From NCBI RefSeq assembly GCF_026810225.1, contig NZ_CP113865.1:2168501-2232500 (forward strand): 64,000 bases of DNA, read 5' to 3'. Positions 28,501 through 41,522 of this stretch are shown in pieces. Position 1 is the stretch's first letter. Each line of letters starts with the position of its first letter. The position numbers and the translations under genes are program-made. Under the pieces are notes generated by a model, which did no database searches, was not told the origin of the DNA, and saw only the letters and a list, made by a program, of their open reading frames with translations. The DNA is from Caldicellulosiruptor morganii (GTDB lineage: Bacteria > Bacillota > Thermoanaerobacteria > Caldicellulosiruptorales > Caldicellulosiruptoraceae).

Positions 28501-30831
28501 CTGCCCAGCTCCACTGCTAAACCCTACCTCCAAGTAATAATCCGCTCCACTCACTCCGCTGCTCAGCTTCACAAAGTTGAATGTCACATTGCTTGCTCCT
28601 ATCTGTGCCCAGTCACATACCGCACTCTGCGGCTTGTCACCATCCACCGTGTACCAGTATCTTATCTTAACTCTGCTAAGATCAACACTGCTGCTGCCTC
28701 CATTCACTATCTTAAACCATGGCCTTATTGATGCCGCACTCGCACTCGTCTCATTGTTCTTGTACAGTACCTTCAATCCACTTCCCGTACCAGGTGCACC
28801 CGTCGGTGTCGGGGTTGGTGTCGGAGTTACACTTACTGTTGGTGTCGGGGTTGGCGTTGGTGTTGGTGTAACTGTCACCGTCGGTGTCGGGGTCGAAGTT
28901 GGTGTTGCTGTTGGTGCAGGTGTGGATGTCGCAGCACCCGGCTCTAAACCCCATACCAGATTATTATTATCATATGCGGCAATATATTTATTTTTTTCTA
29001 ATTGACTGGTTAATCCTTTATATGAAGGATCATTAGTCGGATCCCATGGATACCCCTGCGGAACAGATATTTTAAATTGAGCCTGCTTTTTGTGTTCAAC
29101 TTCACCGCCAGGATATATCTTTGTTCCACTAAAATCCACAAGAACATAGTATATATTCCTATTCTTGTCCCATACATAAGGACCGCTAATTTTTCCTCCT
29201 TCGATGTAGTATGTGTCAACTTTGACAACATCAGGCGAATATCCTGCCTGGACTAATTCTGTTAGGTCAATAAAATATTTAAAACTGAGTTTATCGGTTA
29301 CTCTCGGTGGCCACCCAGTTCGATTATAGATATAGGAAATTACTTCGGTATAATTTGGACCCTGTGAATTCCCGAATTTCGATTCGACAAAAATTTCATC
29401 ATTTGTCGGCGTTTCAATTGCTTTAAAGTTATCAATAGGCTCTCCTCCATATAGCTGGTACATCTTTGCCAGTGCGCCAACAATTCCAGCATTATAATCG
29501 CAGGCAACCTCATTTTGTACATAATCGGTAATGTCATCATTATAACTATCATCACTACCAGGACCACCAACCAGTGCTCCATATAATATGTGTCTGTGAT
29601 ACTCGGGTATTTTCATGCTGTTAGCCCATGAACTGTGCGCATTCCTGTGATGCGGATGTTGCGGATAATTGGTGCCAAATCCTACTACAAAACTTCTACC
29701 TGTGGAACCCAGTGCATAGTCAATCTGGCTTTTTGCAAAGTTCAAATATTTGGTCTTTTTGTTCGAATCGCACCCTGACCAGTCTGCATAGACACATGCT
29801 AAAAATGCAGCTGTTGTCGCATATCTTAATGAACCCCATCCTGTCAGATATGCCATCCCTTTCGGCGTATACGTAATTCTGTCAGTCCAATAGTCTAAGT
29901 TTCTCTCTACAGCTCCTTTATATAACTCTTTCCCTGTAATCTTTGCAAGCATGATCAATGTTCCATATCGAACATCATCCCAGCATTGTGTCCATGTATT
30001 TGTTCCATTAGCATATTCTGACATCAACTCTTCTGCTTTCGCCAAATAACTACTGTCATTTGTTGCAATATAAAGCCATACAGCAGCCCATCCAAGATCA
30101 TCTATAAAGCCACCCGATGTGTAGAAACCTGTTGCAGCAGTATACCCAGCATCACTTCTTGTGGTATCTGCAAACTCAAACAGGTCTTTGGCATGTTGGA
30201 GATAAGAGACTGCTTTCTGAGAGTTTCTTTCTTTTATAACAATTGAAGCCACTGCAAGAGATGCAGCTGTTTCTGCTACTACAGAGGATGCTGGATTTGA
30301 TAAATCACACTTATATGCTGGACGCTTCATTTGCATTACTTCTGCCGGTCCCCAAAAATTGTGATCTGCAATTGGATCCCCAACCTGATAATAATATACA
30401 TATTTTGAAGGATGACACTTTACAAAGTAGTCATTTGCCCACTCTATTTGATTTAAAATGTGCTCCAGTTGTTTGCTCTTTACAAATGCATCCTTATATT
30501 CATAAACAGCCCACCCCAGCATTGAAGCACTGTACGACATTGGTAGGTTAAACTTTACGTGATCACCTGCGTCATGCCAGCCACCTGTCAAATCAAGCCC
30601 TACATCCTTGCCATCATCTAAGCCAGAGTCACCCCTCCAATTGTTCCTTACCCAGGAAGGTAGTTTCCCTGACATTTGGAATTCATAAAACATTATTGTT
30701 TTCTGTAGTGCCTCACCGTAATTATATGTTCCCCCTGCATAAGCTTTTACAGGCATGATTCCAGGAAAACATACTGAAAGTATCAAAACAAATAAAACAA
30801 TTATCGAAAAAGCTCTCTTAATTACTTTCAT
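25549..30831 (-). CDS. Bifunctional cellulase GH9-CBM3c-CBM3-CBM3-CBM3-GH44
   Basis: The 1760-residue secreted enzyme has a signal peptide (1 to about 31, ending AYA). The GH9 domain (about 34-465) has [11 protein letters not shown], the acid site near [18 protein letters not shown] and the HHRNAHSSW loop. A fused CBM3c (about 480-635) that makes GH9 processive comes next. A Thr/Pro linker leads to CBM3 modules starting near 685, 900 and 1050, the last two nearly identical. A second linker leads to GH44 (about 1242-1760), with catalytic Glu in ILDNEPDLW and [11 protein letters not shown]9 plus CBM3c attacks cellulose; GH44 acts on beta-glucan, xyloglucan or mannan. It is the last of four collinear cellulase genes. 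The CBM3 set closely matches those of its three neighbours, pointing to module exchange. Linkers are probable O-glycosylation sites. Confidence 0.95.
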   Translation of the reverse strand: MKVIKRAFSIIVLFVLILSVCFPGIMPVKAYAGGTYNYGEALQKTIMFYEFQMSGKLPSWVRNNWRGDSGLDDGKDVGLDLTGGWHDAGDHVKFNLPMSYSASMLGWAVYEYKDAFVKSKQLEHILNQIEWANDYFVKCHPSKYVYYYQVGDPIADHNFWGPAEVMQMKRPAYKCDLSNPASSVVAETAASLAVASIVIKERNSQKAVSYLQHAKDLFEFADTTRSDAGYTAATGFYTSGGFIDDLGWAAVWLYIATNDSSYLAKAEELMSEYANGTNTWTQCWDDVRYGTLIMLAKITGKELYKGAVERNLDYWTDRITYTPKGMAYLTGWGSLRYATTAAFLACVYADWSGCDSNKKTKYLNFAKSQIDYALGSTGRSFVVGFGTNYPQHPHHRNAHSSWANSMKIPEYHRHILYGALVGGPGSDDSYNDDITDYVQNEVACDYNAGIVGALAKMYQLYGGEPIDNFKAIETPTNDEIFVESKFGNSQGPNYTEVISYIYNRTGWPPRVTDKLSFKYFIDLTELVQAGYSPDVVKVDTYYIEGGKISGPYVWDKNRNIYYVLVDFSGTKIYPGGEVEHKKQAQFKISVPQGYPWDPTNDPSYKGLTSQLEKNKYIAAYDNNNLVWGLEPGAATSTPAPTATPTSTPTPTVTVTPTPTPTPTPTVSVTPTPTPTPTGAPGTGSGLKVLYKNNETSASAASIRPWFKIVNGGSSSVDLSRVKIRYWYTVDGDKPQSAVCDWAQIGASNVTFNFVKLSSGVSGADYYLEVGFSSGAGQLQPGKDTGDIQVRFNKNDWSNYNQADDWSWMQSMTNYGENTKVTLYVDGVLVWGQEPGGATPAPTSTATPTPRPTVTSTPTPTPTPTPTATATPTPTVSVMPTPAPTASPAGGSYWIPSESYGALKVWYANGNLSSTTNVLNPKIKIENVGTTAVDLSRVKVRYWYTIDGEATQNVSVASSINPAYIDVKFVKLRANAGGADYYVEVGFKSGAGVLAAGQSTKEIRLSIQKGSGSYNQSNDYSVRSVTSYIENEKVTGYIDDVLVWGKEPGRNAQIKVWYANGNLSSTTNVLNPKIKIENVGTTAVDLSRVKVRYWYTIDGEATQSVSVASSINPAYIDVRVVKLRANAGGADYYVEVGFKSGAGVLAAGQSTKEIRLSIQKSSGSYNQSNDYSVRSVTSYIENEKVTGYIDDAIVWGREPSRGTKPAGGVTPTPAPTPTVTPTPTPTPTVTVTPTPTPAVTPDVKISIDTSSGRTKISPYIYGANQDIQGVVHPARRLGGNRLTGYNWENNMSNAGSDWYHSSDDYMCYIMGITGNDKKVPAAVVSKFHEQSIKQNAYSAITLQMAGYVAKDGNGTVSESETAPSPRWAEVKFKKDGALSLQPDVNDNYVYMDEFINYLINKYGKASSATGIKGYILDNEPDLWSATHPRIHPQKVTCSELINKSVELAKVIKTLDPDAEVFGPASYGFAGYLTLQDAPDWNQVKGNHRWFLSWYLEQMKKASDSFGKRLLDVLDIHWYPEAQGGGVRICFDGENNTSRDVAIARMQAPRTLWDPTYKTAQKGQITAGENSWINQWFPEYLPLLPNIKADIDKYYPGTKLAITEFDYGGKDHISGGIALADVLGIFGKYGVYMAARWGDSGSYAQAAYNIYLNYDGKGSRYGSTCVSAETTDVENMPVYASIEGEDDSTVHIILINRNYDRKLKAEIKMNNTRVYTGGEIYGFDSTSSQIRKIGVLSNIQNNTITIEVPNLTVYHIVLTSSK

Positions 30832-30889
30832 TTTTTTGCATCCTACCCCTCTCTTAACTTATTTTGTTTTTATTTAACTTTTCAAATTG

Positions 30890-30919
30890 GGGAAGTAGCA
30901 CAGAGCGGTGCTACTTCCC
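30890..30919 (-). terminator. Hairpin after the GH10-GH48 gene
   Basis: A 12-bp stem (GGGAAGTAGCAC/GTGCTACTTCCC) with a six-base loop lies between the GH10-GH48 stop and the next start. On the minus strand it is followed by AATTTGAAAAG, not a real U tract, so it may stabilise or attenuate the transcript rather than terminate it. Confidence 0.55.
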
Positions 30920-30951
30920 TTCCTAATATCTTTCACACGCCCACTTTTAAC

Positions 30952-33900
30952 TTACTGATTACCGAACAGGATTTCATATGTTGCATTGGCGATTGCTATG
31001 TCACACTGTGCCCAGAATCTGTGATACCTGAACTCCGGTGCCTGCCCGGCATTGTATGCTGAAACCAGCTTCTGCCAGTCAGGATCCTGTTTGTACTTGC
31101 TCCTTATGTCTATAAACTTCACTCCACTCTTTATTACATCCCCGTTCGGCATCTTCCCTGTCCAGCCCGCTGGAATGTATACCTCTTGCTCAAAGAACCT
31201 CTTGTAATCCCCTCTCTTCTCGGGTGCCGACAAACCTTTGTCATCCCTGTATAAGTTCCACATCCTGTCAAGCAGCTCTTTCGCCAAATTCTTCGCTGCT
31301 TCATCAAATACTCCGTACTTCTTCGTCGCCGCACTGTAGTACAAAAGCGCATTCGCAAGTGATGCAGTTATTCCTAAATCTGTTCCATAATCCACTACCT
31401 TCACATGCAGATTTGGATTGCCCGTATATGTCCCATTCCATGTATCCGGCTGACCGCTCCAGTCAAGTGTCGACGGTATCGCAAATGTACCATCACTGTT
31501 AAGCTTCACTACACTCTTTACCCAGCTTACCCACTTCTCAAGCAATGCTCCTGCATCCCTGTCTCCTGTTACATAGTAGTACTCTGCTACCCTCTGCATC
31601 GACCATGCCTGGAATCCAAACCATGTGTTGCTGCCAGGATCATGGTATACCGGGTTCGGCTCATATGCCATACCATAAAATGTCGCTGTCCCTGCCGGAT
31701 ACTTCTCATATCTACCATTCCATGAATTGGTCGCTCCGCCTGCTATCGCTCCCTCAGCTGATTGCAGCCATCTGTAAAATTCTACCTGCCTCTTCAAGCT
31801 CTTCGCCCAGTCATTCGCCCCGTTCGGTGACTTCGGCTTAATATCACTATCATTAGCCAACACCCATGCTGCCATCGGATTTTGATATCCAAAGTGCGCA
31901 TGGCTACAACCTATCTTCCACGACCATGTCCCGTCAAGAGCTCCTCCCCATGCATAGTACCATGACAGCAGATAGTGCGCACTTCCATATCCTGTTGCAC
32001 CAGCTGCGTACTTGTCCTGGCACCCCAATGGCTTGAAATACTTGTCAAACATCGCATACCTCAAATAGTCGCCCATCTTCGCTGCCTTCGCTACATAGCT
32101 GCTTATCTCATTGAGCTTGCCCTGTTGCTTTGCCCATTCCTTCGCCCAGTATGTCGCCTGTATTGCCCTCGCATCTGCATCCGGTGCATTAGTATATCTC
32201 CATTGCTTCGCATAATTCTGATCCTTGATAAACAGATCCAAAAATCCATTCGGTCCGCCCCACTTAAATGTCTCCCAGCTCGGATGTGGCACTGTCTCCC
32301 ATACAGACTCCTCCGGCCCTCTCTGGAACGTGTTGATAAATGATGCTCTGCTTACTCCATCTCCTCTCCTGCCATATCCATACCAGTTGTCTACGTCCAT
32401 CAACCAGTGCATCCCATACATCATCTGTGTACCATATGTGTTAACCAGCTCACTGTGCAAAGGATCCTGCCCAACCGGTACGTCAAACTCAAGCGGTGAT
32501 GGATACTTGTCCGGTGTCTCCCATTCTCCTGCATATGTCGCTGGCTTGCTCGGATTGTATCCTCCCATCGGCTGATCCTCTGCTGATGGTATCATATACT
32601 TCTCAAGCGTATCCCATGCCGTCTTGAACTTGCTCCAGTCACCTGTCAACTTCCCATATACCGCCTCAAGCCATACATAGTACGAAAATGCTTCACTTGT
32701 CGTCAAATGTCCATAATCAGGTGCCTCACATATCAATGTCTCCACTGAATGATATGGTATCCCGTCCTGGTTAAAATAGCCGTTTGCCGGATCATGTATC
32801 TTGTTCCACAACCACATAAACCTCTGCCCGTATACACCAAGTCCACTGCTCGATGTCGGTGTCGGAGTAGGTGTTGGGGTAGTTGTTGCTGTCGGCGTCG
32901 GTGTCGGGGTTGGTGTGATTGTAGGTGTCGGAGTAGGAGTTGCCGTCGGCGTCGGCGCCGGTGTCGGTGTCACTCCACCCGCCGGCTTTGTACCCCTGCT
33001 CGGCTCTTTACCCCATACTATCGCATCATCTATATACCCTGTTACCTTCTCGTTCTCTATATAGCTCGTCACACTTCTTACCGAATAGTCATTTGACTGA
33101 TTGTAGCTGCCACTGCTCTTCTGTATGCTTAGCCTTATCTCCTTCGTGCTCTGACCTGCTGCCAAAACACCTGCTCCACTCTTAAACCCTATCTCTACAT
33201 AATAGTCCGCTCCGCCTACATTCGCCCCAAGCTTCACAAACTTCACATCTATATATGCAGGATTTATGCTGCTTGCTACACTTACACTCTGTGTCGCCTC
33301 TCCATCTATCGTGTACCAGTATCTTACCTTAACCCTGCTAAGATCTACCGCCGTCGTCCCTACATTCTCTATCTTTATCTTCGGATTCAATACATTCGTC
33401 GTGCTGCTCAAATTACCATTCGCATACCATACCTTGATCTGGGCGTTCCTGCTCGGCTCTTTGCCCCATACAAGTACATCATCTATATACCCTGTTACCT
33501 TCTCGTTCTCTATATAGCTATTTGCACTCCTTACCGAATAGTCATTCGACTGATTGTAGCTGCCGCTGCCCTTCTGTATGCTTAGCCTTATCTCCTTCGT
33601 GCTCTGACCCGCTGCCAAAACACCTGCTCCACTCTTAAAACCTACCTCTACATAATAGTCCGCTCCGCCTGCATTCGCCCTAAGCTTCACAAACTTCACA
33701 TCTATATATGCAGGATTTATGCTGCTTGCTACACTTACATTCTGCGTCGCCTCTCCATCTATCGTGTACCAGTATCTTACCTTAACCCTGCTAAGATCTA
33801 CCGCCGTCGTCCCTACATTCTCTATCTTTATCTTCGGATTCAATACATTCGTCGTACTACTCAAATTACCATTCGCATACCATACCTTCAGCGCACCGTA

Positions 33901-34570
33901 ACTCTCACTCGGTGTCCAGTAACTCCCACCTGCCGGTGATGCCGTCGGTGCTGGTGTTGGCATTACACTCACTGTCGGTGTCGGGGTCGGCGTTGGTGTG
34001 GATGTCGGCCTTGGCGTTGCTGTCGCTGTAGGTGTAGGTGTTGGAGTTGGTGTCGATGTTACTGTCGGCGTTGGCGTTGGTGTTGCTGTGCTTGTCGGTG
34101 CAGGTGTCGCTCCTCCCGGCTCCTGCCCCCATACCAGAACTCCATCTACATACAGCGTTACCTTCGTATTTTCTCCATAATTCGTCATGCTCTGCATCCA
34201 TGACCAGTCGTCTGCCTGATTGTAATTGCTCCAGTCATTCTTGTTAAACCTTACCTGTATATCCCCTGTGTCCTTTCCAGGCTGCAGCTGCCCAGCTCCA
34301 CTGCTAAACCCTACCTCCAAGTAATAATCCGCTCCACTCACAGCGCTGCTCAGCTTCACAAACTTGAATGTCACATTGCTTGCTCCTATCTGTGCCCAGT
34401 CACATACCGCACTCTGCGGCTTGTCACCATCCACCGTGTACCAGTATCTTATCTTAACCCTGCTAAGATCAACACTGCTGCTGCCTCCATTCACTATCTT
34501 AAACCATGGCCTTATTGATGCCGCACTCGCACTCGTCTCATTGTTCTTGTACAGTACCTTCAATCCACTT
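30952..34570 (-). repeat. CBM3x3-GH48 cassette, copy 1 of 3 (GH10 gene)
   Basis: From the stop codon through three CBM3 modules this stretch is nearly identical to 35975-39560 and 41523-45140. Distances stay constant (5023 and 5548 bases) through GH48 and two CBM3 modules and shift only in a Thr/Pro linker. Similarity ends at the stop codon. Confidence 0.92.
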
Positions 34571-35814
34571 CCTGTACCAGGCGCACCCGTCGGTGTAGGG
34601 GTTGGTGTCGGTGTTGCTGTGGATGTCGGCCTTGGCGTTGCTGTCGTTGTAGGAGTTGGGGTAACTGTTGATGTTGGGCTTGGAGATGCACTTGCACCCG
34701 CTGCCTCAATCACCGACCAGTACGCCGGCTTTGCACTGTAATCCTCAAAGAACAACAGCGGCCAATCCCTCTTGCTGGATGAGTTCAGCCATGAATAATC
34801 ATCCTTCAAACCCCAGAATGTAACACATGTTACAATACCTTTGTATTTCCTCAGCATTGTAAATATGTCTTTATACTTCTGTGCCTGCTTCTGAAGCAAA
34901 TCCTGAGGTGGTGTTGAATAATTCTCATTTGATCCATAGTTGTATAAACTCATGTCAAGCTCTGTTATGTGAATCTCAATCCCAGGTATCGAACTGAACA
35001 ACTTTATACTGTTCTCTATCTCGCTCACCGATGGCCAGTTCACATTTATATGGCTCTGCATCCCTATACCATGAATCGGCACACCCTTGGATTTTAAATT
35101 CTTTACCATGTTGTAAATGAAATCTCTCTTCTTCGATATCTCTGTATTATAGTCGTTATAAAACAGCTTCGCATTCGGATCGGCTTCATGCGCCCATATG
35201 AATGCCTTCTCTATATACTCCGGACCACAGATTTGATACCATGTCGAGCGTCTGTATCCATCAGGCTGGTTCTCATCTATAGCCTCATTTACAACATCCC
35301 ATGCATATACCTTACCCTTATACCTACCAACAACATCATAAATGTATTGCTTCAGCCTCGCTAACAGTGCATCTTTCGATAACATCTGCCCACTGCTGTT
35401 TCTAAAAAACCAATCAGGTGTTTGATTGTGCCATACCAGTGTATGCCCTCTAATCCCTATATTGTTCGTGTTTGCAAAGTTAACAAACGTATCAGCTGTG
35501 CTAAATCTGTAACTCAATCCAGTGCTTGTCTGCCCTGCCAATAAACTTTCAGGCTTCATCTCATTCTCTGCTGTAATACTGTTAAAATGCTTCAATACCA
35601 TTCGCTTGTCCGTATCATTGCTCAAACATCTCGCAGGTATCGCTACTCCTATCTTAAAATCATTCTTATAACTCTCGCATAAACTCGGTATACTCCAGTC
35701 AGGTGCAGCTTCGGTCTTTACAGGAAAATAACTCATTGATCCCACTAAGCTTATGCTCATAATAAACACTGCCAGTATGAGCCGGGAAACAAACCTTAAA
35801 ACTCTCTTTTTCAT
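30952..35814 (-). CDS. Bifunctional xylanase/cellulase GH10-CBM3-CBM3-CBM3-GH48
   Basis: The 1620-residue secreted protein has a signal peptide (1 to about 36, ending KTEA). The GH10 domain (about 37-370) has the acid/base Glu in WDVVNEAID, the nucleophile Glu in ITELDMSLY and [11 protein letters not shown]. Thr/Pro linkers separate CBM3 modules starting near 418, 643 and 792. A last linker (about 940-988) precedes GH48 (about 988-1620), in which [16 protein letters not shown] holds the expected general acid Glu. GH10 cuts xylan (and some beta-glucan), and GH48 is a reducing-end-acting processive cellobiohydrolase. The enzyme would open hemicellulose and cellulose together. Its GH48 protein sequence is identical, in what I compared, to that of the next gene. 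The start has AGGGGAG upstream. Confidence 0.95.
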   Translation of the reverse strand: MKKRVLRFVSRLILAVFIMSISLVGSMSYFPVKTEAAPDWSIPSLCESYKNDFKIGVAIPARCLSNDTDKRMVLKHFNSITAENEMKPESLLAGQTSTGLSYRFSTADTFVNFANTNNIGIRGHTLVWHNQTPDWFFRNSSGQMLSKDALLARLKQYIYDVVGRYKGKVYAWDVVNEAIDENQPDGYRRSTWYQICGPEYIEKAFIWAHEADPNAKLFYNDYNTEISKKRDFIYNMVKNLKSKGVPIHGIGMQSHINVNWPSVSEIENSIKLFSSIPGIEIHITELDMSLYNYGSNENYSTPPQDLLQKQAQKYKDIFTMLRKYKGIVTCVTFWGLKDDYSWLNSSSKRDWPLLFFEDYSAKPAYWSVIEAAGASASPSPTSTVTPTPTTTATPRPTSTATPTPTPTPTGAPGTGSGLKVLYKNNETSASAASIRPWFKIVNGGSSSVDLSRVKIRYWYTVDGDKPQSAVCDWAQIGASNVTFKFVKLSSAVSGADYYLEVGFSSGAGQLQPGKDTGDIQVRFNKNDWSNYNQADDWSWMQSMTNYGENTKVTLYVDGVLVWGQEPGGATPAPTSTATPTPTPTVTSTPTPTPTPTATATPRPTSTPTPTPTPTVSVMPTPAPTASPAGGSYWTPSESYGALKVWYANGNLSSTTNVLNPKIKIENVGTTAVDLSRVKVRYWYTIDGEATQNVSVASSINPAYIDVKFVKLRANAGGADYYVEVGFKSGAGVLAAGQSTKEIRLSIQKGSGSYNQSNDYSVRSANSYIENEKVTGYIDDVLVWGKEPSRNAQIKVWYANGNLSSTTNVLNPKIKIENVGTTAVDLSRVKVRYWYTIDGEATQSVSVASSINPAYIDVKFVKLGANVGGADYYVEIGFKSGAGVLAAGQSTKEIRLSIQKSSGSYNQSNDYSVRSVTSYIENEKVTGYIDDAIVWGKEPSRGTKPAGGVTPTPAPTPTATPTPTPTITPTPTPTPTATTTPTPTPTPTSSSGLGVYGQRFMWLWNKIHDPANGYFNQDGIPYHSVETLICEAPDYGHLTTSEAFSYYVWLEAVYGKLTGDWSKFKTAWDTLEKYMIPSAEDQPMGGYNPSKPATYAGEWETPDKYPSPLEFDVPVGQDPLHSELVNTYGTQMMYGMHWLMDVDNWYGYGRRGDGVSRASFINTFQRGPEESVWETVPHPSWETFKWGGPNGFLDLFIKDQNYAKQWRYTNAPDADARAIQATYWAKEWAKQQGKLNEISSYVAKAAKMGDYLRYAMFDKYFKPLGCQDKYAAGATGYGSAHYLLSWYYAWGGALDGTWSWKIGCSHAHFGYQNPMAAWVLANDSDIKPKSPNGANDWAKSLKRQVEFYRWLQSAEGAIAGGATNSWNGRYEKYPAGTATFYGMAYEPNPVYHDPGSNTWFGFQAWSMQRVAEYYYVTGDRDAGALLEKWVSWVKSVVKLNSDGTFAIPSTLDWSGQPDTWNGTYTGNPNLHVKVVDYGTDLGITASLANALLYYSAATKKYGVFDEAAKNLAKELLDRMWNLYRDDKGLSAPEKRGDYKRFFEQEVYIPAGWTGKMPNGDVIKSGVKFIDIRSKYKQDPDWQKLVSAYNAGQAPEFRYHRFWAQCDIAIANATYEILFGNQ

Positions 35815-35913
35815 TTTACTAACTCCCCTCCCGATTGTTCACTTTTACTTATACATTTTGACTGTTAAAATCCATTATTTTTGTGCTATTTTTCAAACAC
35901 CCGTATATAGGAT

Positions 35914-35960
35914 TTTAGCGAGGCAGCACACCTTTCCTATAGATGTGCTACCTCGCTAAA
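35914..35960 (-). terminator. Hairpin after the GH12-GH5-GH48 gene
   Basis: TTTAGCGAGGCAGCACA (35914-35930) pairs with TGTGCTACCTCGCTAAA (35944-35960) with one mismatch. It begins 14 bases past the stop codon. No strong U tract follows on the minus strand. Confidence 0.6.
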
Positions 35961-35974
35961 TTTCTACTTACTCA

Positions 35975-38900
35975 TTACTGATTACCGAACAGGATTTCAT
36001 ATGTTGCATTGGCGATTGCTATGTCACACTGTGCCCAGAATCTGTGATACCTGAACTCCGGTGCCTGCCCGGCATTGTATGCTGAAACCAGCTTCTGCCA
36101 GTCAGGATCCTGTTTGTACTTGCTCCTTATGTCTATAAACTTCACTCCACTCTTTATTACATCCCCGTTCGGCATCTTCCCTGTCCAGCCCGCTGGAATG
36201 TATACCTCTTGCTCAAAGAACCTCTTGTAATCCCCTCTCTTCTCGGGTGCCGACAAACCTTTGTCATCCCTGTATAAGTTCCACATCCTGTCAAGCAGCT
36301 CTTTCGCCAAATTCTTCGCTGCTTCATCAAATACTCCGTACTTCTTCGTCGCCGCACTGTAGTACAAAAGCGCATTCGCAAGTGATGCAGTTATTCCTAA
36401 ATCTGTTCCATAATCCACTACCTTCACATGCAGATTTGGATTGCCCGTATATGTCCCATTCCATGTATCCGGCTGACCGCTCCAGTCAAGTGTCGACGGT
36501 ATCGCAAATGTACCATCACTGTTAAGCTTCACTACACTCTTTACCCAGCTTACCCACTTCTCAAGCAATGCTCCTGCATCCCTGTCTCCTGTTACATAGT
36601 AGTACTCTGCTACCCTCTGCATCGACCATGCCTGGAATCCAAACCATGTGTTGCTGCCAGGATCATGGTATACCGGGTTCGGCTCATATGCCATACCATA
36701 AAATGTCGCTGTCCCTGCCGGATACTTCTCATATCTACCATTCCATGAATTGGTCGCTCCGCCTGCTATCGCTCCCTCAGCTGATTGCAGCCATCTGTAA
36801 AATTCTACCTGCCTCTTCAAGCTCTTCGCCCAGTCATTCGCCCCGTTCGGTGACTTCGGCTTAATATCACTATCATTAGCCAACACCCATGCTGCCATCG
36901 GATTTTGATATCCAAAGTGCGCATGGCTACAACCTATCTTCCACGACCATGTCCCGTCAAGAGCTCCTCCCCATGCATAGTACCATGACAGCAGATAGTG
37001 CGCACTTCCATATCCTGTTGCACCAGCTGCGTACTTGTCCTGGCACCCCAATGGCTTGAAATACTTGTCAAACATCGCATACCTCAAATAGTCGCCCATC
37101 TTCGCTGCCTTCGCTACATAGCTGCTTATCTCATTGAGCTTGCCCTGTTGCTTTGCCCATTCCTTCGCCCAGTATGTCGCCTGTATTGCCCTCGCATCTG
37201 CATCCGGTGCATTAGTATATCTCCATTGCTTCGCATAATTCTGATCCTTGATAAACAGATCCAAAAATCCATTCGGTCCGCCCCACTTAAATGTCTCCCA
37301 GCTCGGATGTGGCACTGTCTCCCATACAGACTCCTCCGGCCCTCTCTGGAACGTGTTGATAAATGATGCTCTGCTTACTCCATCTCCTCTCCTGCCATAT
37401 CCATACCAGTTGTCTACGTCCATCAACCAGTGCATCCCATACATCATCTGTGTACCATATGTGTTAACCAGCTCACTGTGCAAAGGATCCTGCCCAACCG
37501 GTACGTCAAACTCAAGCGGTGATGGATACTTGTCCGGTGTCTCCCATTCTCCTGCATATGTCGCTGGCTTGCTCGGATTGTATCCTCCCATCGGCTGATC
37601 CTCTGCTGATGGTATCATATACTTCTCAAGCGTATCCCATGCCGTCTTGAACTTGCTCCAGTCACCTGTCAACTTCCCATATACCGCCTCAAGCCATACA
37701 TAGTACGAAAATGCTTCACTTGTCGTCAAATGTCCATAATCAGGTGCCTCACATATCAATGTCTCCACTGAATGATATGGTATCCCGTCCTGGTTAAAAT
37801 AGCCGTTTGCCGGATCATGTATCTTGTTCCACAACCACATAAACCTCTGCCCGTATACACCAAGTCCACTGCTCGATGTCGGTGTCGGAGTAGGTGTTGG
37901 GGTAGTTGTTGCTGTCGGCGTCGGTGTCGGGGTTGGTGTGATTGTAGGTGTCGGAGTAGGAGTTGCCGTCGGCGTCGGCGCCGGTGTCGGTGTCACTCCA
38001 CCCGCCGGCTTTGTACCCCTGCTCGGCTCTTTACCCCATACTATCGCATCATCTATATACCCTGTTACCTTCTCGTTCTCTATATAGCTCGTCACACTTC
38101 TTACCGAATAGTCATTTGACTGATTGTAGCTGCCACTGCTCTTCTGTATGCTTAGCCTTATCTCCTTCGTGCTCTGACCTGCTGCCAAAACACCTGCTCC
38201 ACTCTTAAACCCTATCTCTACATAATAGTCCGCTCCGCCTGCATTCGCCCCAAGCTTCACAAACTTCACATCTATATATGCAGGATTTATGCTGCTTGCT
38301 ACACTTACACTCTGTGTCGCCTCTCCATCTATCGTGTACCAGTATCTTACCTTAACCCTGCTAAGATCTACCGCCGTCGTCCCTACATTCTCTATCTTTA
38401 TCTTCGGATTCAATACATTCGTCGTGCTGCTCAAATTACCATTCGCATACCATACCTTGATCTGGGCGTTCCTGCTCGGCTCTTTGCCCCATACAAGTAC
38501 ATCATCTATATACCCTGTTACCTTCTCGTTCTCTATATAGCTCGTCACACTTCTTACCGAATAGTCATTCGACTGATTGTAGCTGCCACTGCTCTTCTGT
38601 ATGCTTAGCCTTATCTCCTTCGTGCTCTGACCCGCTGCCAAAACACCTGCTCCACTCTTAAAACCTACCTCTACATAATAGTCCGCTCCGCCTGCATTCG
38701 CCCTAAGCTTCACAAACTTCACATCTATATATGCAGGATTTATGCTGCTTGCTACACTTACACTCTGCGTCGCCTCTCCATCTATCGTGTACCAGTATCT
38801 TACCTTAACCCTGCTAAGATCTACCGCCGTCGTCCCTACATTCTCTATCTTTATCTTCGGATTCAATACATTCGTCGTGCTACTCAAATTACCATTTGCA

Positions 38901-39560
38901 TACCATACCTTCAGCGCACCGTAACTCTCACTCGGTGTCCAGTAACTCCCACCTGCCGGTGATGCCGTCGGTGCCGGTGTTGGCATTACACTCACTGTCG
39001 GTGTCGGGGTCACTGTCGGTGTAGGTGTAGGTGTTGGAGTTGGTGTTGATGTTACTGTCGGCGTTGGCGTTGGTGTTACTGTGCTTGTCGGTGCAGGTGT
39101 CGCTCCTCCCGGCTCCTGCCCCCATACCAGAACTCCATCTACATATAGCGTTACCTTCGCATTTTCTCCATAATTCGTCATGCTCTGCATCCATGACCAG
39201 TCGTCTGCCTGGTTGTAATTGCTCCAGTCATTCTTGTTAAACCTTACCTGTATATCCCCTGTGTCCTTTCCAGGCTGCAGCTGCCCAGCTCCACTGCTAA
39301 ACCCTACCTCCAAGTAATAATCCGCTCCACTCACAGCGCTGCTCAGCTTCACAAAGTTGAATGTCACATTGCTTGCTCCTATCTGTGCCCAGTCACATAC
39401 CGCACTCTGCGGCTTGTCACCATCCACCGTGTACCAGTATCTTATCTTAACCCTGCTAAGATCAACACTGCTGCTGCCTCCATTCACTATCTTAAACCAT
39501 GGCCTTATTGATGCCGCACTCGCACTCGTCTCATTGTTCTTGTACAGTACCTTCAATCCA
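35975..39560 (-). repeat. CBM3x3-GH48 cassette, copy 2 of 3 (GH12-GH5 gene)
   Basis: Collinear with copy 1 at an offset of 5023 bases through GH48 and two CBM3 modules. The first difference from copy 1 that I noticed is one base near 38240 (33217 in copy 1). Confidence 0.92.
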
Positions 39561-41404
39561 CTTCCCGTACCAGGTGCACCCGTCGGTGTCGGGGTCGGTG
39601 TCGGAGTTACACTTACTGTTGGTGTCGGGGTTGGCGTTGGTGTTGGGGTAACTGTTGATGTTGGGCTTGGTGTCGGGGTTGAACTGCTGCTACCAATTGC
39701 ATTCGCTTTAAACCATGCACCCCATTGTGTTGGATTATTAGGATCCCAGTTATTTACCATATCCAAATATCCAACATAGCTTGAGTTTCCACACCATGAC
39801 CATCCAAATAATCCAATTTTATATTGCTTAGCATACTTTACTATAGAAGCCTCATCAGGATCTCCATCTGTATGATTATGTCCAAATTCGCCTATAACCA
39901 ATGGTAATCCTCTATCAACAAATGACTTTATATAACTTTCCACCTTATCCGCAGTATTGTATACGCCGTACATATGAATCGAAAATACCAGATTACGCAG
40001 TGGATCAGAATTGTATATTGCTGTCGCATTGTCTCTCATAGTATAGCTCCAATCCTGTCCCCAGTTCGGCGCATCAACCATTATTGTATGTTTAAACCCT
40101 GCATTTCTCAATGCAACTATTGCATTTTTAGTATCATCAACCCATTTCTGGTAATTATTATTGCCATATGGCTCATTTCCTATATTGATTATTACAAAGT
40201 CTTCATTACCATCAAGTACACTCTTGATTTCCTTCCAGTACTCTACTGCCTGTGCCAAGGAACATGCTGCTCCATCTTCTCCATAACCAGTTGTGTCGTG
40301 CACCTCCAAAACTATAGCCTTAAATCCTAATGTTCGTGATAGCGATATAATGTTTGCTACCTCGTTTGCAGGTATTTTTGTCCATCTATAGCCATTGCTC
40401 AGAACAATCCTGACCGAATTTGCACCCCATGAGCGTATGCCTCTCAAAGCTACATCAAGTTTGTCTCTGTACCAGCAATGTGCATGATTTATACCAACTA
40501 AATCACTTGTGTCAATTTTCACTACTCCGCCACTCGGAGCTGGTGTCGGTGTCGTAGTAGGAGCTGCCGTTGGTGTTGGCGTTGGTGTTGAATTAGATGT
40601 TCCTACATTTACTGAGTAATTTGTTATTTTTACGCTCGCATTCCCATAAAATACTTCAGTGCCTACCTCAACACTTATTACATACTTTGATGCATCCAGC
40701 CCTCTCTGCTGGACAAGTGTATTTAAGAATTCCATTATGTCAAAGCTTGCAGAACTAACACCCGATGTTCTTACAAATGAATAAACTTTCCATGTATTAT
40801 AGCCCTCATACAAATCCCATGTAGCACCTGCTATGTTAAATGTAGCAACTTTACTACCTATCGGGTTAGGTCCACCCCATCTATTTAGCCATATCATTAT
40901 CTCGTCAGTTGGTGTAGTATTAGAATTTGGCTGACTTGAATTATATAGCCAAATATCATACGCAAAATTTAGACGACTGCTTTCCGCGCCTGTTATTTCA
41001 TATGCAATAGAAGTATTTATGCTTTTTTTAGATGCTATCTGTACAGGTAATCCTGTTCCTGTCCCACAACCATTTGTCCAGTGCCATCCACATACAATTG
41101 ATTGATATGCTTTCACTGAGTCAGGGTTTACATTTGCGTAGCTAAAGCTCCATCCCATATCTGCCTGATACGTACTTTCATTATATGAATTAAAGAATAT
41201 TTTTGACCACCAGCCCGATCCCGCTGAACTCGAACCCCATGTATTGTTGAATAAATAGTATTTGTTGTTTGCAAAATATATTTTTGCGTACTGATCCGAT
41301 GATTCTTGAGCTACTGAAATGACTCCTGGCGATAGGATCATTGTTATTATAGCCATTACAAAAAGAAAAGATAAAAATCTTTTCATTTTAGGTACTTTGC
41401 CCAT
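35975..41404 (-). CDS. Trifunctional GH12-GH5-CBM3-CBM3-CBM3-GH48 enzyme
   Basis: The 1809-residue secreted protein has a signal peptide (1 to about 32). A GH12 domain (about 33-265) has catalytic Glu in [12 protein letters not shown] and [11 protein letters not shown] short Thr/Pro linker precedes a GH5 domain (about 291-570) with acid/base Glu in INIGNEPYG and nucleophile Glu in [10 protein letters not shown]; the GH5 most resembles the GH5_8 mannanase group. CBM3 modules start near 620, 831 and 981, and GH48 spans about 1178-1809. GH12 cuts beta-glucan or xyloglucan, GH5 probably mannan or glucomannan, and GH48 cellulose. The start ATG 41404 has AAGGAGGG 11 bases upstream. The N-terminal part is more AT-rich than the shared cassette. 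Second gene of the leftward cellulase series. Confidence 0.93.
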   Translation of the reverse strand: MGKVPKMKRFLSFLFVMAIITMILSPGVISVAQESSDQYAKIYFANNKYYLFNNTWGSSSAGSGWWSKIFFNSYNESTYQADMGWSFSYANVNPDSVKAYQSIVCGWHWTNGCGTGTGLPVQIASKKSINTSIAYEITGAESSRLNFAYDIWLYNSSQPNSNTTPTDEIMIWLNRWGGPNPIGSKVATFNIAGATWDLYEGYNTWKVYSFVRTSGVSSASFDIMEFLNTLVQQRGLDASKYVISVEVGTEVFYGNASVKITNYSVNVGTSNSTPTPTPTAAPTTTPTPAPSGGVVKIDTSDLVGINHAHCWYRDKLDVALRGIRSWGANSVRIVLSNGYRWTKIPANEVANIISLSRTLGFKAIVLEVHDTTGYGEDGAACSLAQAVEYWKEIKSVLDGNEDFVIINIGNEPYGNNNYQKWVDDTKNAIVALRNAGFKHTIMVDAPNWGQDWSYTMRDNATAIYNSDPLRNLVFSIHMYGVYNTADKVESYIKSFVDRGLPLVIGEFGHNHTDGDPDEASIVKYAKQYKIGLFGWSWCGNSSYVGYLDMVNNWDPNNPTQWGAWFKANAIGSSSSTPTPSPTSTVTPTPTPTPTPTVSVTPTPTPTPTGAPGTGSGLKVLYKNNETSASAASIRPWFKIVNGGSSSVDLSRVKIRYWYTVDGDKPQSAVCDWAQIGASNVTFNFVKLSSAVSGADYYLEVGFSSGAGQLQPGKDTGDIQVRFNKNDWSNYNQADDWSWMQSMTNYGENAKVTLYVDGVLVWGQEPGGATPAPTSTVTPTPTPTVTSTPTPTPTPTPTVTPTPTVSVMPTPAPTASPAGGSYWTPSESYGALKVWYANGNLSSTTNVLNPKIKIENVGTTAVDLSRVKVRYWYTIDGEATQSVSVASSINPAYIDVKFVKLRANAGGADYYVEVGFKSGAGVLAAGQSTKEIRLSIQKSSGSYNQSNDYSVRSVTSYIENEKVTGYIDDVLVWGKEPSRNAQIKVWYANGNLSSTTNVLNPKIKIENVGTTAVDLSRVKVRYWYTIDGEATQSVSVASSINPAYIDVKFVKLGANAGGADYYVEIGFKSGAGVLAAGQSTKEIRLSIQKSSGSYNQSNDYSVRSVTSYIENEKVTGYIDDAIVWGKEPSRGTKPAGGVTPTPAPTPTATPTPTPTITPTPTPTPTATTTPTPTPTPTSSSGLGVYGQRFMWLWNKIHDPANGYFNQDGIPYHSVETLICEAPDYGHLTTSEAFSYYVWLEAVYGKLTGDWSKFKTAWDTLEKYMIPSAEDQPMGGYNPSKPATYAGEWETPDKYPSPLEFDVPVGQDPLHSELVNTYGTQMMYGMHWLMDVDNWYGYGRRGDGVSRASFINTFQRGPEESVWETVPHPSWETFKWGGPNGFLDLFIKDQNYAKQWRYTNAPDADARAIQATYWAKEWAKQQGKLNEISSYVAKAAKMGDYLRYAMFDKYFKPLGCQDKYAAGATGYGSAHYLLSWYYAWGGALDGTWSWKIGCSHAHFGYQNPMAAWVLANDSDIKPKSPNGANDWAKSLKRQVEFYRWLQSAEGAIAGGATNSWNGRYEKYPAGTATFYGMAYEPNPVYHDPGSNTWFGFQAWSMQRVAEYYYVTGDRDAGALLEKWVSWVKSVVKLNSDGTFAIPSTLDWSGQPDTWNGTYTGNPNLHVKVVDYGTDLGITASLANALLYYSAATKKYGVFDEAAKNLAKELLDRMWNLYRDDKGLSAPEKRGDYKRFFEQEVYIPAGWTGKMPNGDVIKSGVKFIDIRSKYKQDPDWQKLVSAYNAGQAPEFRYHRFWAQCDIAIANATYEILFGNQ

Positions 41405-41454
41405 AATTTAAAATACCCTCCTTCTACTTTTTTTAACCAGTAATTTAACAAATT

Positions 41455-41498
41455 GCTACCGCAAAGGAGTTTTTTGTACTTTACTCCTTTGCGGTAGC
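41455..41498 (-). terminator. 16-bp perfect hairpin after celA
   Basis: GCTACCGCAAAGGAGT (41455-41470) pairs perfectly with ACTCCTTTGCGGTAGC (41483-41498), with a 12-base loop, between the celA stop and the next start. On the minus strand AATTTGTTAAATT follows. No clear separate promoter for the next gene was found, so partial readthrough is likely. Confidence 0.65.
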
Positions 41499-41522
41499 TT
41501 TAATTTGATTCTTTTTTAGCGA

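Noticed and set aside
28142..28954. Asp/Thr/Asn-rich minus-strand frames in other phases of the cellulase linkers
   Set aside because: They are frame-shifted readings of the Thr/Pro linkers inside intact cellulase genes.
36247..37598. Plus-strand open frames of 90-120 codons repeated identically in three places (also 31224-32575 and 41795-43146)
   Set aside because: They recur only because the GH48 DNA itself is repeated; all are antisense shadows of the GH48 domain.
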